In this document: positions 45,527-54,433 of the stretch, piece by piece
Layout: each line of letters starts with the position of its first letter
Numbering within the stretch: the stretch's first letter is position 1
Assembly: GCA_017543335.1 (NCBI GenBank)
Contig: JAFYGE010000049.1
Span: 1 to 64,000, forward strand
Reading direction: 5' to 3'
Length of the DNA: 64,000 bases
DNA from: Ruminococcus sp.
Lineage (GTDB): Bacteria > Bacillota > Clostridia > Oscillospirales > Ruminococcaceae
Program-made: the position numbers and the translations under genes
The notes under the pieces: model-generated
Told to the model about the DNA's origin: nothing
Seen by the model: the letters and a program-made list of their open reading frames with translations, nothing else
Database searches by the model: none

Positions 45527-47353
45527 TCAAGTCTCCATTATTATAGGAAGTATCATAGGACTTCTCTTTGTTTTCTGGTAAATGTAATCAGAAAGAGCAT
45601 CACGCATTTTGCCTTTAAGGGTGTTCCACTCTCTGAGTTCAGCGGCTGAGCAAGCGTTCAGGGTGCTTGCAAGGATGAGCTTAGCTTCAACTATGAGTTC
45701 TTCCGATTCTCTGACATATACAAATCCTCTTGAGATGATATCCGGACCTGCAACTATCTCATTGGAGCTTTTTTCTATGCCTATGACGATTATAATAAGA
45801 CCGTCCTGAGCAAGATGCTTTCTGTCCCTGAGAACTATAGAGCCAACATCGCCGACACCGAGACCGTCAACGAGTATTCTGCCTGCCGGTACCTGAGAAA
45901 CAATGCTCATCTTAGAACCGTCAGTTTCGATGACATTTCCTATCTCTGCGATAATGACGTTGCTTTCCGGAATACCCATTTGCAGAGCAAGTCCGGCGTG
46001 TTTCTTCAGGTGCTTATACTCACCGTGAACAGGGATGAAGAACTTAGGCTTTGTGAGTGCGAGCATGAGTTTCAGTTCTTCCTGGCAGGCATGACCCGAA
46101 ACGTGTACTTCGTACATAGCCTCGTATACGACTTCTGCACCGGATTTCATAAGTTCATTTACAACACGGGTAACGAATTTTTCATTGCCCGGAATTGGAG
46201 TAGCTGAGATGATTATGAAGTCCATAGGAGTTATGTTGACTTTTTTATGGTCATTCATAGCCATTCTTGTAAGAGCGGACATCGGCTCGCCCTGACTGCC
46301 GGTAGTGATAAGAACTATTCTTTCGCTGTCGTAGCGGTTCATAGTTTCAATATCAATAATAAGGCCGTCCGGAGCTTTCAGATAGCCGAGCTCAATAGCA
46401 GTATTTATAACGTTGACCATGCTTCGACCGAACACAGCAACTTTACGGTCATAGCGTACAGCACAGTTTATTATCTGCTGAACACGATGAATGTTGGACG
46501 AGAAAGTAGCGATTATGATACGTTTTCCCTCGCCCTTCTTGAAGAGCTTATCAAAGGACTCACCAACTGTGCGTTCAGAGTGAGTATAACCCGGACGCTC
46601 AGCATTAGTAGAGTCAGCCATGAGAGCGAGTACGCCTCTGCTGCCAAGCTCACCAAATCTTGCAAGGTCGATTATTTCGCCGTCAATAGGGGAGTAGTCG
46701 ACTTTGAAGTCGCCGGTGTGTACGATAATACCGGCAGGAGTGTGTATAGCCATACCAACTGAATCTGGTATAGAGTGGTTGACCTTAATAAATTCGACAG
46801 CCATGCAGCCCATCTTAACGGTTTTTTTAGGCTCAACGACATTGAGAGTTACTTTGCCGTACAATCCCTGTTCACGGAGTTTTCCTTCAATAAGACCTAT
46901 AGTAAGTCTTGTAGCATATACAGGGACATTTATCTTTTTAAGGAAATAAGCAAGTCCGCCTATATGATCCTCATGACCGTGAGTGATAACAACGCCTCTG
47001 ATCTTATCACGATTTCGTTCAACGTAAGTAAAATCAGGTATAACGATGTTGACGCCCGGCATATCAGCATCAGGGAATGCGAGACCGCAGTCAAGAATGA
47101 ACATATCATTAGCACATTCAAAAACTGTCATATTTTTTCCGATCTCGTTCAGACCTCCGAGAGGTATGATACGTACCGGAGTACGCTTGATCTCTCTTGG
47201 CTTTCTTGTTCTTGTTTTTGCAGCCGGAGCAGCAGCATTCTGAGAAGCTGTTTCCTGAGCAGCTGAAGAAGTTTTTTTCTTGTAATAACGTTTTGCAGCC
47301 GGAGCAGATGAAGATGATCTGCGTGGTGTTTTAGTTTTTTCTTTTTCGTTCAC
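45527..47353 (-). CDS. rnj: ribonuclease J
   Basis: Metallo-beta-lactamase RNase with 5'-3' exo and endo activity. 608 residues from GTG 47353 (site GAGG). The first about 57 residues are a Lys/Ala/Ser/Arg-rich extension, longer than in B. subtilis RNase J1. Catalytic HGHEDH (125-130), HTGDF, the beta-CASP part and HVSGHACQEEL are present. It is the first gene of rnj-gdpP-rplI-dnaB-tilS-ftsH, and a leader of about 340 bases precedes it. Confidence 0.94.
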   Translation of the reverse strand: MNEKEKTKTPRRSSSSAPAAKRYYKKKTSSAAQETASQNAAAPAAKTRTRKPREIKRTPVRIIPLGGLNEIGKNMTVFECANDMFILDCGLAFPDADMPGVNIVIPDFTYVERNRDKIRGVVITHGHEDHIGGLAYFLKKINVPVYATRLTIGLIEGKLREQGLYGKVTLNVVEPKKTVKMGCMAVEFIKVNHSIPDSVGMAIHTPAGIIVHTGDFKVDYSPIDGEIIDLARFGELGSRGVLALMADSTNAERPGYTHSERTVGESFDKLFKKGEGKRIIIATFSSNIHRVQQIINCAVRYDRKVAVFGRSMVNVINTAIELGYLKAPDGLIIDIETMNRYDSERIVLITTGSQGEPMSALTRMAMNDHKKVNITPMDFIIISATPIPGNEKFVTRVVNELMKSGAEVVYEAMYEVHVSGHACQEELKLMLALTKPKFFIPVHGEYKHLKKHAGLALQMGIPESNVIIAEIGNVIETDGSKMSIVSQVPAGRILVDGLGVGDVGSIVLRDRKHLAQDGLIIIVIGIEKSSNEIVAGPDIISRGFVYVRESEELIVEAKLILASTLNACSAAELREWNTLKGKMRDALSDYIYQKTKRSPMILPIIMET

Positions 47354-47701
47354 TATGTGACCTCACTTTCAATTGCAAGGAATAGAGCATAAAATACGGA
47401 TGCAATATTCCGGATGAATAGACTTATGAGACCGGTCAGTAAAGTAAATAAATTACAGAAGTAAAAGAAATATACATCTCAGAACACAACAAAGCAGACG
47501 GCAAACGTACCTGATATCGAAAGTATCAGTGCCGTCGTGTTTTTATAAAATACGATATGAAGATGTAAAACATACTTAACCGGTAATGTATGGGGAAGTC
47601 CCCGAATATATCTTAAAGGCACATTCTATGCCAATAAAGTCAGAAAATAAAGACAGCAAACGGTTTGAGAGGACCGTCTGCACATAATTATATACAATAA
47701 T
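47354..47701 (-). promoter_or_regulatory. long structured leader of the RNase J operon
   Basis: About 340 bases between the promoter and the rnj GTG, with no convincing ORF. Hairpins on the minus strand: GCAGACGGT/ACCGTTTGC (47681-47673 with 47664-47656; the G-U pair forms only on this strand), GGCA/TGCC (47632-47618), GGGG/CCCC (47603-47592) and the compound stem at 47497-47536. CCGTCTGC near 47494-47501 can also pair perfectly with GCAGACGG at 47674-47681, competing with the two local hairpins. I match it to no known riboswitch, 6S, RNase P or tmRNA pattern. Confidence 0.45.
47497..47536 (+). terminator. compound hairpin with T tract (plus-strand terminator-like)
   Basis: GACGGCA (47497-47503) pairs with TGCCGTC (47530-47536), enclosing CTGATA/TATCAG. 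On the plus strand it is followed by GTGTTTTTAT; on the minus strand by TGCTTTGTTGTG. No plus-strand gene lies upstream, so it may end an antisense RNA or be part of the rnj leader. Confidence 0.45.
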
Positions 47702-47730
47702 ATTATAGCGAAATTTCAGTACAATGTCAA
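47702..47730 (-). promoter_or_regulatory. consensus promoter of the rnj operon
   Basis: On the minus strand: TTGACA (47730-47725), 17 bases, TATAAT (47707-47702), a full consensus match about 350 bases before the rnj start. Confidence 0.85.
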
Positions 47731-47844
47731 TAGAAAAAACGTGTTATATTCAACATTATGCATAATCAATAAAAATAATACGAAAGTTGAAGTAACTACT
47801 AAAAAATTGTTTTTATTTAATATTTATTGACATATAATACGGAA

Positions 47845-49089
47845 TTATACCTTCTTTACATCTTTCGACAATAAAATCAAAGCAAATACGTTCGGAATTA
47901 TCATAAGACCGTTAAAAATATCCGAAATTACCCATACCGTGTCAAAGCTAAGGACTGCACCAAACGAAACTATTGCTGCGTATATGATAAAAAAGTATCT
48001 GCACTTTTGTTTATTTGATATAAATTTAAAAGCAGTCTCTCCGCAGTAATACCACCCTATAACTGTACAAACAGCGAATACAGACATTTCAAAAGCGAGG
48101 AAAAGAGAGGTACTGCTGCCGAGTAAAGAATGCAGTGCAGTATCTATTGCATAATCAGGTGCGGCACAGAGAATAGTCACCGCCGTCAGAGTACAGCATA
48201 TGATAGTGTCGATAAAAACTTCCGTCATCGCACACGCTCCCTGTAATTCAGGAGATTTGCTTTCTGCTGTACTATGAAGGATAGGTGAGCTTCCAAGACC
48301 GGCTTCGTTTGAAAAAATACCACGCCTTATACCGATAGACAGTGCAGTACCGGCAGCACCTCCGGATACCGATTTAAAGTCTAAAGCTTCGAGAAATATA
48401 CTCTGAAAGACTGCTGGTAATTTTTCTCTTGAACAAAAAATGACTACAAAACATGATAGAATGTAAAGAACAGAAGCTATAGGTAGAAGTACCTGTGCTG
48501 CGTTTCCTATGCGTTTAGCACCGCCTTTAGTGATAAAGCATATCACACAGAATATGACAAATGCAGAATAATACCTATTTACCGGACATATTTTTTCTAT
48601 GGAGTCAAAACATGATTTCACATGCACCATACCGCCCATACCTATTGAAGCTCCCAAACACATTGCAGCAAATAGTACTGCGGTAATATTCGATTTAACA
48701 CCGTATTTAAGATAAGCCATAGGACCTTTTGCATCATCTGTACTGTAAACGACTGAAAGTACATTTTCAGCGTAGATAAGAGCCATTCCAAGCAAAGCAG
48801 ATACCCACATCCAGAAAACTGCACCTGCTCCGCCGATAGAGATAGCTGATGCTACACCAACAATATTTCCTGTACCCATAGCTGCACCAAGAGATAAACA
48901 GGCAGTTTTTAACTGAGAAATTCCATTTGACTGATGTTCACGTTTTTTGGAGCTTTTTATCAATACCGAAATAAAGCGGAACTGTATACCCTTTAGTTTG
49001 AATGTAAATATTAAACCTGTGCAAAGCAGAATAAATATCAAACCGTTTCCCCACACAAACGAATTGATAGATTGAAGAAATTTGTACAT
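47845..49089 (-). CDS. sodium:alanine/glycine symporter family (AgcS)
   Basis: Sodium-coupled amino acid uptake in the cytoplasmic membrane. The start is ATG 49089 (414 residues), with GGAGG 5 bases before it; the longer frame to 49422 overlaps the divergent gene and lacks family sequence. About ten helices. ACLSLGAAMGTGNIVGVASAI is the AgcS signature region, followed by GAVFWMWVSALLGM and a FSNEAGLGSSPI motif. Single gene; I see no clear terminator hairpin behind it. Confidence 0.9.
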   Translation of the reverse strand: MYKFLQSINSFVWGNGLIFILLCTGLIFTFKLKGIQFRFISVLIKSSKKREHQSNGISQLKTACLSLGAAMGTGNIVGVASAISIGGAGAVFWMWVSALLGMALIYAENVLSVVYSTDDAKGPMAYLKYGVKSNITAVLFAAMCLGASIGMGGMVHVKSCFDSIEKICPVNRYYSAFVIFCVICFITKGGAKRIGNAAQVLLPIASVLYILSCFVVIFCSREKLPAVFQSIFLEALDFKSVSGGAAGTALSIGIRRGIFSNEAGLGSSPILHSTAESKSPELQGACAMTEVFIDTIICCTLTAVTILCAAPDYAIDTALHSLLGSSTSLFLAFEMSVFAVCTVIGWYYCGETAFKFISNKQKCRYFFIIYAAIVSFGAVLSFDTVWVISDIFNGLMIIPNVFALILLSKDVKKV

Positions 49090-49121
49090 AAAAACCTCCG
49101 TAAATTTAAGTATAATGATGG

Positions 49122-49150
49122 TGTACAGTACAGGATATTTGTGGTATAAT
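49122..49150 (+). promoter_or_regulatory. promoter of the PH-domain pair with an 11-bp palindrome
   Basis: TGTACA (49122-49127), 17 bases, TATAAT (49145-49150) with TG one base before it. The -35 lies inside the perfect palindrome TGTACAGTACA (49122-49132), placed between the divergent agcS-like and PH-domain genes. Confidence 0.6.
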
Positions 49151-49179
49151 AGAAATATACCGGAATTGTGAGGTGTAAT

Positions 49180-49618
49180 ATGAGACATTTTTATCCAGAT
49201 AAAAAATGCCTGCATATTGCAGATCGTAATAACAGTAATAACAGCAGTATTGGTACTGGCTTTAAATATATATATTCCAGTGAACAAAGTAGTTTTAATA
49301 GCAAGTATTGCTCTTGTTTCTTTAGCTTTTATAGCAATGTTCATATATCTGCCGTTGTTTATATCTTCCATAGAGTACACGGTAACGGATACTGAGATCG
49401 CAAGGTCAAGCGGAGTTTTCATAAGATTCGATCATTCGGTTAAATTCACATCCATACAGTACCACACATTCATAAGAACGCCTTTTTCAGATAAGACCGG
49501 ATTGAACTTTATCTCACTATTTGTATTCGGAGGACACCTCAGTCTGTTATTTCTTGATCTGAAAGACGCAGAGGAGATCCTTGTTCTTACAGGCAGTATC
49601 AGCGGAGGTGAGTTATGA
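49180..49618 (+). CDS. bacterial PH-domain membrane protein (YdbS-like), frameshifted at poly-A
   Basis: ATG 49180 follows GAGGTG and reads MRHFYPDK, then leaves frame at an A6 run (49201-49206 region). Removing one A continues as NACILQIVITVITAV... into the long open frame (TTG 49217 to 49618). That frame has two membrane helices, then a bPH fold (SSIEYTVTDTEIARSSGVFIR...VKFTSIQY...LNFISLFVFGGHLSLLFL). The restored protein is 145 residues. The TTG itself has no ribosome site. It may be a true frameshift, slippage or a base-calling error. It overlaps the next gene by four bases. Confidence 0.65.
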
Positions 49619-51105
49619 CCAATTATCGTGAACACCCGTTAAAGGTATTGCGATATTCAGCTAAAAATATATGGCTTCTGCTGTTTCCGCTGCTGAGAGG
49701 TATCGGAGCTGTGTGGACGGATAAGAATTGGTTTTACAACTGGCTTCGTGGAGCTTGGATGGACATTCTTGTAATAGGGATAATCATAGTATTCGGCTAT
49801 ATACGCTGGTATTGCTCTTATATAACGGTGACTGATTCTTATATAAGACATAACGAGGGGATATTCATAAAAGTATCAAAGCAGATACCTTTTTCGAGTA
49901 TAAGCTCGGTCACAGTCGAGAGAGCTTTTTATCTGATGCCATTTAAGGCAGTAAGGGTAAGATGTGATACGAGTGCCGGAATTTTTGATTCAGCTGACAT
50001 GAAAATGATGATAAGCGATCAGACCTGTGGAGAAATAATAAAACGTCTGCCGCACGTCAGATCAAAGACTGAAAACAGTGAAGTACCTAAACCAACAGCT
50101 TTATCGATAATACTTTTCTCAATATTTTTCTCAAGCGGTTTTTCGGGTACGATATACATTGCAGCTCTCTTTTTTCAGGGAGGAAACATTGCAAGGGACA
50201 TCATCAGTCGGTCACTGACAACAATAACCGAAGAAACTGAAAAACATACAGAAAAATTCATATATAAAATACCTGATGCCGCAGTTGTGATCGCAGTATT
50301 CTTTTTAAGTGCGTGGCTTCTGTCGTTCATTATTAATCTTCTGAGATACTCTCGCTTTGAGCTGAAAAGTGACGATAAATATTTGTATACATCATATGGA
50401 GTTTTCACTAAAAGAGCTTATACAGTTTTTCCGTCACAGATAAATTATATAGACATCAGACAGAATCTCATCATGAAGATCTTCGGAGCTGTAGCTGTCC
50501 ACATAAGCTGTTCCGGCTATGGAGCAGGCAAACATAGTCTGCCTGTGCTTCATCCTGTACAGAATCAGAAAAAAATGAGCAGTATTTACGGAACGATAGG
50601 CATAGCTGAGATAGCTCCAAATGAATACAGACCAAAATGGAACGGATTATGGCAGCATATATGGCAGCCAACATTGATAGGTGCCGGACTTATACCTATG
50701 TACTATATTACAATGCATTTCTTTCCCGATTTTTACGGACTTACAAAATTCAGCGTATTTATGCTTGAAATACCGGCTGTATGGTTCGTTATCGTCAAGA
50801 TCGCAGCCTTTTTTACGAGCGGAATAGCAATATATGATGATAAAATATTGGTAAGATGCTGCAAATGGAGCAAGTTTCACACCCTTATAGTCGACCGCAG
50901 TAAGATAATCAAAGTAGAGCTTGAACAGACTATCTTTCAGAAAATAGGTAAAAGGTGCAGCGTCAGCCTCTGGTTTGAAGGTGAAAAGCATATAAAGTAT
51001 AAAGTAAAAGCGTTTGACGAGCAGAAAGCACTGGATATCGCTGAACTGCTTGGCTACGAAGTATGCAAAGAACAGAAGCTGCGTTACAGAAGAAAAAGCG
51101 GATGA
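49615..51105 (+). CDS. bacterial PH-domain membrane protein (YdbT-like)
   Basis: 496 residues with repeated units of membrane helices plus bPH domains: ITVTDSYIRHNEGIFIKVSKQIPFSSISSVTVER in the first unit, LYTSYGVFTKRAYTVFPSQINYIDIRQNLIMKIFG in the second, and a third weaker one near 395-480. This is the YdbS-YdbT pair arrangement; in B. subtilis these proteins affect resistance to amylocyclicin-type compounds, but the general role is unknown. ATGA overlap with the upstream gene. Confidence 0.82.
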   Translation: MTNYREHPLKVLRYSAKNIWLLLFPLLRGIGAVWTDKNWFYNWLRGAWMDILVIGIIIVFGYIRWYCSYITVTDSYIRHNEGIFIKVSKQIPFSSISSVTVERAFYLMPFKAVRVRCDTSAGIFDSADMKMMISDQTCGEIIKRLPHVRSKTENSEVPKPTALSIILFSIFFSSGFSGTIYIAALFFQGGNIARDIISRSLTTITEETEKHTEKFIYKIPDAAVVIAVFFLSAWLLSFIINLLRYSRFELKSDDKYLYTSYGVFTKRAYTVFPSQINYIDIRQNLIMKIFGAVAVHISCSGYGAGKHSLPVLHPVQNQKKMSSIYGTIGIAEIAPNEYRPKWNGLWQHIWQPTLIGAGLIPMYYITMHFFPDFYGLTKFSVFMLEIPAVWFVIVKIAAFFTSGIAIYDDKILVRCCKWSKFHTLIVDRSKIIKVELEQTIFQKIGKRCSVSLWFEGEKHIKYKVKAFDEQKALDIAELLGYEVCKEQKLRYRRKSG

Positions 51106-51121
51106 TTTTCAGAAAAAATGC

Positions 51122-51150
51122 TTGACAAGCTCGATTGACCGTGATATAAT
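51122..51150 (+). promoter_or_regulatory. consensus promoter of tRNA-Pro
   Basis: TTGACA (51122-51127), 17 bases, TATAAT (51145-51150), with TG one base before the -10. Confidence 0.85.
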
Positions 51151-51180
51151 ATTTACTGTTGATTGCGTAAAGTCATTAGT

Positions 51181-51256
51181 CTGGGTGTGGCGCAGTTGGT
51201 AGCGCGCTACCTTGGGGTGGTAGAGGCCGTGGGTTCAAGTCCCGTCACTCAGACCA
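51181..51256 (+). tRNA. tRNA-Pro (anticodon GGG)
   Basis: 76 bases: acceptor CTGGGTG/CACTCAG, D arm GCGC-AGTTGGTA-GCGC, anticodon arm CTACC-TTGGGGT-GGTAG with anticodon GGG, T arm GTGGG-TTCAAGT-CCCGT, discriminator A and an encoded CCA. The two tRNA-Ser genes in the window lack encoded CCA. Confidence 0.95.
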
Positions 51257-51281
51257 GATGCAGTCAGCATTCACCCCAAAG

Positions 51282-51309
51282 CTCCGGTGTAAATGCATCG
51301 GAGTTTTTT
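51282..51309 (+). terminator. tRNA-Pro terminator
   Basis: CTCCG (51282-51286) pairs with CGGAG (51299-51303), followed by TTTTTT. Further pairing is possible between GATGCA (51258-51263) and TGCATC (51294-51299). Confidence 0.75.
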
Positions 51310-51349
51310 ATTTATAAAAAAATACAGTTTATTTTAGTTTAAATGCTGA

Positions 51350-51378
51350 TTGACTAAAAATAATATATATGATATAAT
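51350..51378 (+). promoter_or_regulatory. promoter of the UDP-sugar pyrophosphorylase gene
   Basis: TTGACT (51350-51355), 17 bases, TATAAT (51373-51378). Confidence 0.75.
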
Positions 51379-51421
51379 AATTTTATATGAGCCAGTATTT
51401 TTACTGAACAGGAGGAATGTA

Positions 51422-52654
51422 ATGATTACTTTAAATGATGCTAAAAAAGTACTGTCTGAATACGGACAGGAACACATACTAAAATATTATACTGAACTTG
51501 ACCAGAGTGAAAAAGAAGAACTCCTTTCACAAATCGAATTGATAGATTTTTCAGTTCTGGATAATTTAAAAGCAGAAAACAGTTTTACGGCTGCACGAGG
51601 AACTTTCGCACCTCTTGGAGCTGTTACTATTGATGATATTGCCAAAAACAAGGAAATTTACCTCAATAAAGGCATTGATGCTATAAAGAACTGTAAAGTA
51701 GCTGCTGTACTTCTTGCTGGCGGTCAGGGCACAAGACTTGGTTTCGACAAGCCAAAAGGAATGTTCAACATAGGAGTTAACAAGGAACTGTATATATTTC
51801 AGTGCCTTATAAACAACCTCATGGACGTTGTAAAGCAGGCTGGTGCATGGGTCCCTCTCTATATCATGACCAGCGAAAAAAATCACGATGATACGGTTAA
51901 TTTCTTCAAGGAAATGAATTATTTCGGATACGACAGCTCATTTATCAGCTTCTTTGTACAGGATATGGCTCCGTCAGTTTCATTTGACGGTAAAATATAT
52001 ATGGAGGGAAAATCACGTATATCCATATCACCTAACGGTAACGGAGGCTGGTTCTCATCTCTTGTCAGAGCAGGTCTGCTTGACGAGATCAGAGACAAGG
52101 GCATAGAGTGGATCAACGTTTTTGCTGTTGACAACGTACTGCAAAGAATAGCTGACCCGTGTTTTGTCGGAGCTGTAATAGATTCCGGACTTCAATCCGG
52201 AGGAAAAGTAGTAAGCAAGGCAGATCCTGATGAAAGAGTTGGAGTCCTTTGCCTTGAGGACGGAATGCCTTCAATAGTTGAGTACTATGAAATGACGGAG
52301 GAAATGCGTACACTTCGTGATGAAAACGGTGAGTTAGCTTATAAATTCGGTGTTATTCTGAACTATCTATTTAACGTGGACAAGCTTGAAGCTATCCTCA
52401 ACAACAAGCTCCCTATCCACGTTGTTGATAAAAAAATACCGTATATGGACGAAAATGGTGATCTGATAAAGCCTGATAAGCCTAATGGTCATAAATTTGA
52501 GACACTCGTTCTTGATATGGTCCATATGCAGGACAGTTGCCTTGCATATGAAGTTGAACGAAATAAGGAGTTTGCCCCTGTAAAAAATGCAACTGGAGTT
52601 GATTCGGTTGAGTCAGCAAGAGAGCTCCTCAAAGAAAATGGCATAGAAATATAG
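51422..52654 (+). CDS. UTP--sugar-1-phosphate uridylyltransferase (UDPGP family)
   Basis: Makes a UDP-sugar from UTP and a sugar-1-phosphate; the eukaryotic-like UDPGP/UAP family, not GalU. The start is ATG 51422 (410 residues), behind AGGAGG. VAAVLLAGGQGTRLGFDKPKG (about 98-118) is the nucleotide-binding signature. A substrate loop GNGGWFSSL and VDNVLQRIADP follow. It could use GlcNAc-1-P, GalNAc-1-P or glucose-1-P; sequence alone does not decide. It is a single gene with its own promoter. Confidence 0.87.
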   Translation: MITLNDAKKVLSEYGQEHILKYYTELDQSEKEELLSQIELIDFSVLDNLKAENSFTAARGTFAPLGAVTIDDIAKNKEIYLNKGIDAIKNCKVAAVLLAGGQGTRLGFDKPKGMFNIGVNKELYIFQCLINNLMDVVKQAGAWVPLYIMTSEKNHDDTVNFFKEMNYFGYDSSFISFFVQDMAPSVSFDGKIYMEGKSRISISPNGNGGWFSSLVRAGLLDEIRDKGIEWINVFAVDNVLQRIADPCFVGAVIDSGLQSGGKVVSKADPDERVGVLCLEDGMPSIVEYYEMTEEMRTLRDENGELAYKFGVILNYLFNVDKLEAILNNKLPIHVVDKKIPYMDENGDLIKPDKPNGHKFETLVLDMVHMQDSCLAYEVERNKEFAPVKNATGVDSVESARELLKENGIEI

Positions 52655-52659
52655 AAGTT

Positions 52660-52680
52660 ACGGACGCTTATAGCGTCCGT
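52660..52680 (+). terminator. hairpin after the UDPGP gene
   Basis: ACGGACGC-ttata-GCGTCCGT, a perfect 8-bp stem 6 bases after the stop. It is followed by TGCTTATT, a weak T tract, so readthrough to the ABC genes 20 bases on is possible. Confidence 0.6.
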
Positions 52681-52699
52681 TGCTTATTAAGAGGTTATC

Positions 52700-54433
52700 A
52701 TGAAAAAACTTTTAAAGTATCTGAAAAATTACAAAAAAGAGCTGATATTCGGTCCGTTTTTTAAATTGCTCGAAGCAATTTTTGAATTGATAGTACCTGT
52801 GGTAATGGCAAAGATAATAGATAACGGTATCGGAAACAACGACAGCGGTTATATATTCAGAATGTGCGGACTTATCGTACTTCTTGGAATATGCGGACTT
52901 GCATTTGCATTGACCTGTCAGTATCTTGCTGCAAAATGTGCTTACGGATTCGGAACTGAACTCCGGTCCGCACTTTACGAGCACATCAACAAGCTTTCGT
53001 ACAGCGGAATAGATAAAGTAGGAACGTCATCACTTGTGAATCGCCTTACAAACGACTCTAATACAGTCCAAAACGGGGTCAATATGTTTATCCGACTTGC
53101 TGTAAGAGCACCTTTTCTCGTTATCGGAGCGGCTGTCATGGCAGTTATGATAGATGTTAAGCTCTCGCTCATATTTTTTGTAGTAGCTCCGCTGATATCG
53201 TTAGTTATATTCTTCATCATGAGGAAAACGGTCCCAATGTACAAGCGTACACAACAGAAACTCGATAGAGCGGCAATGCTCACGAGAGAAAATCTCGAAG
53301 GTACAAGGGTCATACGAGCTTTTTCAAGACAAGAAGAAGAAATGAAAGAGTTCAGGGAAGCTGTTGACGAGATAGCTGATTGTTCTATAGCAGTAGGAAA
53401 AATATCAGCAATACTTAACCCTGTAGCTTTCATGGTCATGAATCTTGGAATAGTTGCAGTTATATGGGGAGGCGGACTGCGAATAGATAGCGGAAGTCTT
53501 ACGCAAGGTGAGCTTACCGCATTCACCAATTATATGACTCAGATTTTGCTTGCATTGGTAGTACTTGCTAATCTTATAGTTATATTTACTAAAGCTTTCG
53601 CATCTGCTAATAGAATAAGCGAGATATTTGATATTTTACCTGAGGAATCCGGTGAAATCACAGAAATAAATAAAAATTCTGAAAACATACTCGAATTCAG
53701 AAATGTTTCATTTGCATATGAAAATTCCGGAGATGAATCTCTTTCAGATATATCGTTCACATTAAAGAGGGGACAGATGCTCGGTATCATCGGTGGTACG
53801 GGAAGTGGTAAGTCAACTCTTGCTTCACTGATACCGTGCTTTTACAAGGTCACATCAGGAACTGTACTCTTTGCAGGTGAAGACGTTAACAATTATGCTC
53901 CGGATGTACTTCGCAGAAATATAGGCTATGTTCCGCAAAAAGCCGTACTCTTTTCAGGTTCAGTCAGAGAAAACATGAAATGGAGAACTGAAAATGCTTC
54001 TGACGAGGAAATAACAGCGGCATTGAAAACGGCTCAGGCATGGGGATTTATTTCGCAGAAAACTGATGTGCTCGACACAAGAGTAGTTCAGGGAGGCAAA
54101 AATTTTTCCGGCGGACAGAGACAGCGTTTATCCATAGCAAGAGCTTTAGTCGGTAAGCCGGATCTTATAATACTTGATGATTCAACAAGTGCTCTTGACT
54201 ACGCTACTGATCTCGCACTGAGAAAAGCTCTGAAAGAAGATATGTCCGGTACTTCTGTAATAATGATCTCACAGAGGACTACGTCACTGAAAGACGCTGA
54301 TAAAATAATAGTAATGGACGACGGAAAAGCTGTCGGGATAGGTACTCATGAGGAACTTTTATCATCCTGTGAAGTGTATCAGGAGATATACAGGTCGCAG
54401 ATGAATGAAAAGGAGGGTGACGCCAATGCTTAA
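52700..54433 (+). CDS. ABC exporter half-transporter, degenerate ATP site subunit
   Basis: 577 residues: six membrane helices (about 15-310), then a nucleotide-binding domain with Walker A GGTGSGKS (about 367-374), canonical signature FSGGQ (about 470-474) and Walker B LIILDDSTSALD, where the catalytic Glu is Asp. It pairs with the next gene, whose own site is complete. This asymmetry is typical of heterodimeric multidrug or lipid exporters (BmrCD/TmrAB type). The substrate is unknown. It overlaps the partner by 8 bases. Confidence 0.9.
   Translation: MKKLLKYLKNYKKELIFGPFFKLLEAIFELIVPVVMAKIIDNGIGNNDSGYIFRMCGLIVLLGICGLAFALTCQYLAAKCAYGFGTELRSALYEHINKLSYSGIDKVGTSSLVNRLTNDSNTVQNGVNMFIRLAVRAPFLVIGAAVMAVMIDVKLSLIFFVVAPLISLVIFFIMRKTVPMYKRTQQKLDRAAMLTRENLEGTRVIRAFSRQEEEMKEFREAVDEIADCSIAVGKISAILNPVAFMVMNLGIVAVIWGGGLRIDSGSLTQGELTAFTNYMTQILLALVVLANLIVIFTKAFASANRISEIFDILPEESGEITEINKNSENILEFRNVSFAYENSGDESLSDISFTLKRGQMLGIIGGTGSGKSTLASLIPCFYKVTSGTVLFAGEDVNNYAPDVLRRNIGYVPQKAVLFSGSVRENMKWRTENASDEEITAALKTAQAWGFISQKTDVLDTRVVQGGKNFSGGQRQRLSIARALVGKPDLIILDDSTSALDYATDLALRKALKEDMSGTSVIMISQRTTSLKDADKIIVMDDGKAVGIGTHEELLSSCEVYQEIYRSQMNEKEGDANA

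Noticed and set aside
47487-47695. 6S RNA, tmRNA or RNase P RNA
   Set aside because: Size and a closing stem would allow 6S, but I see no diagnostic sequence of any of these RNAs, so it is reported only as an unassigned leader.
49168-49395. Plus-strand frame of 75 codons (start GTG 49168)
   Set aside because: Beyond the first dozen codons it is the wrong frame of the PH-domain gene. Only its first codons from ATG 49180 are used in the frameshift model.
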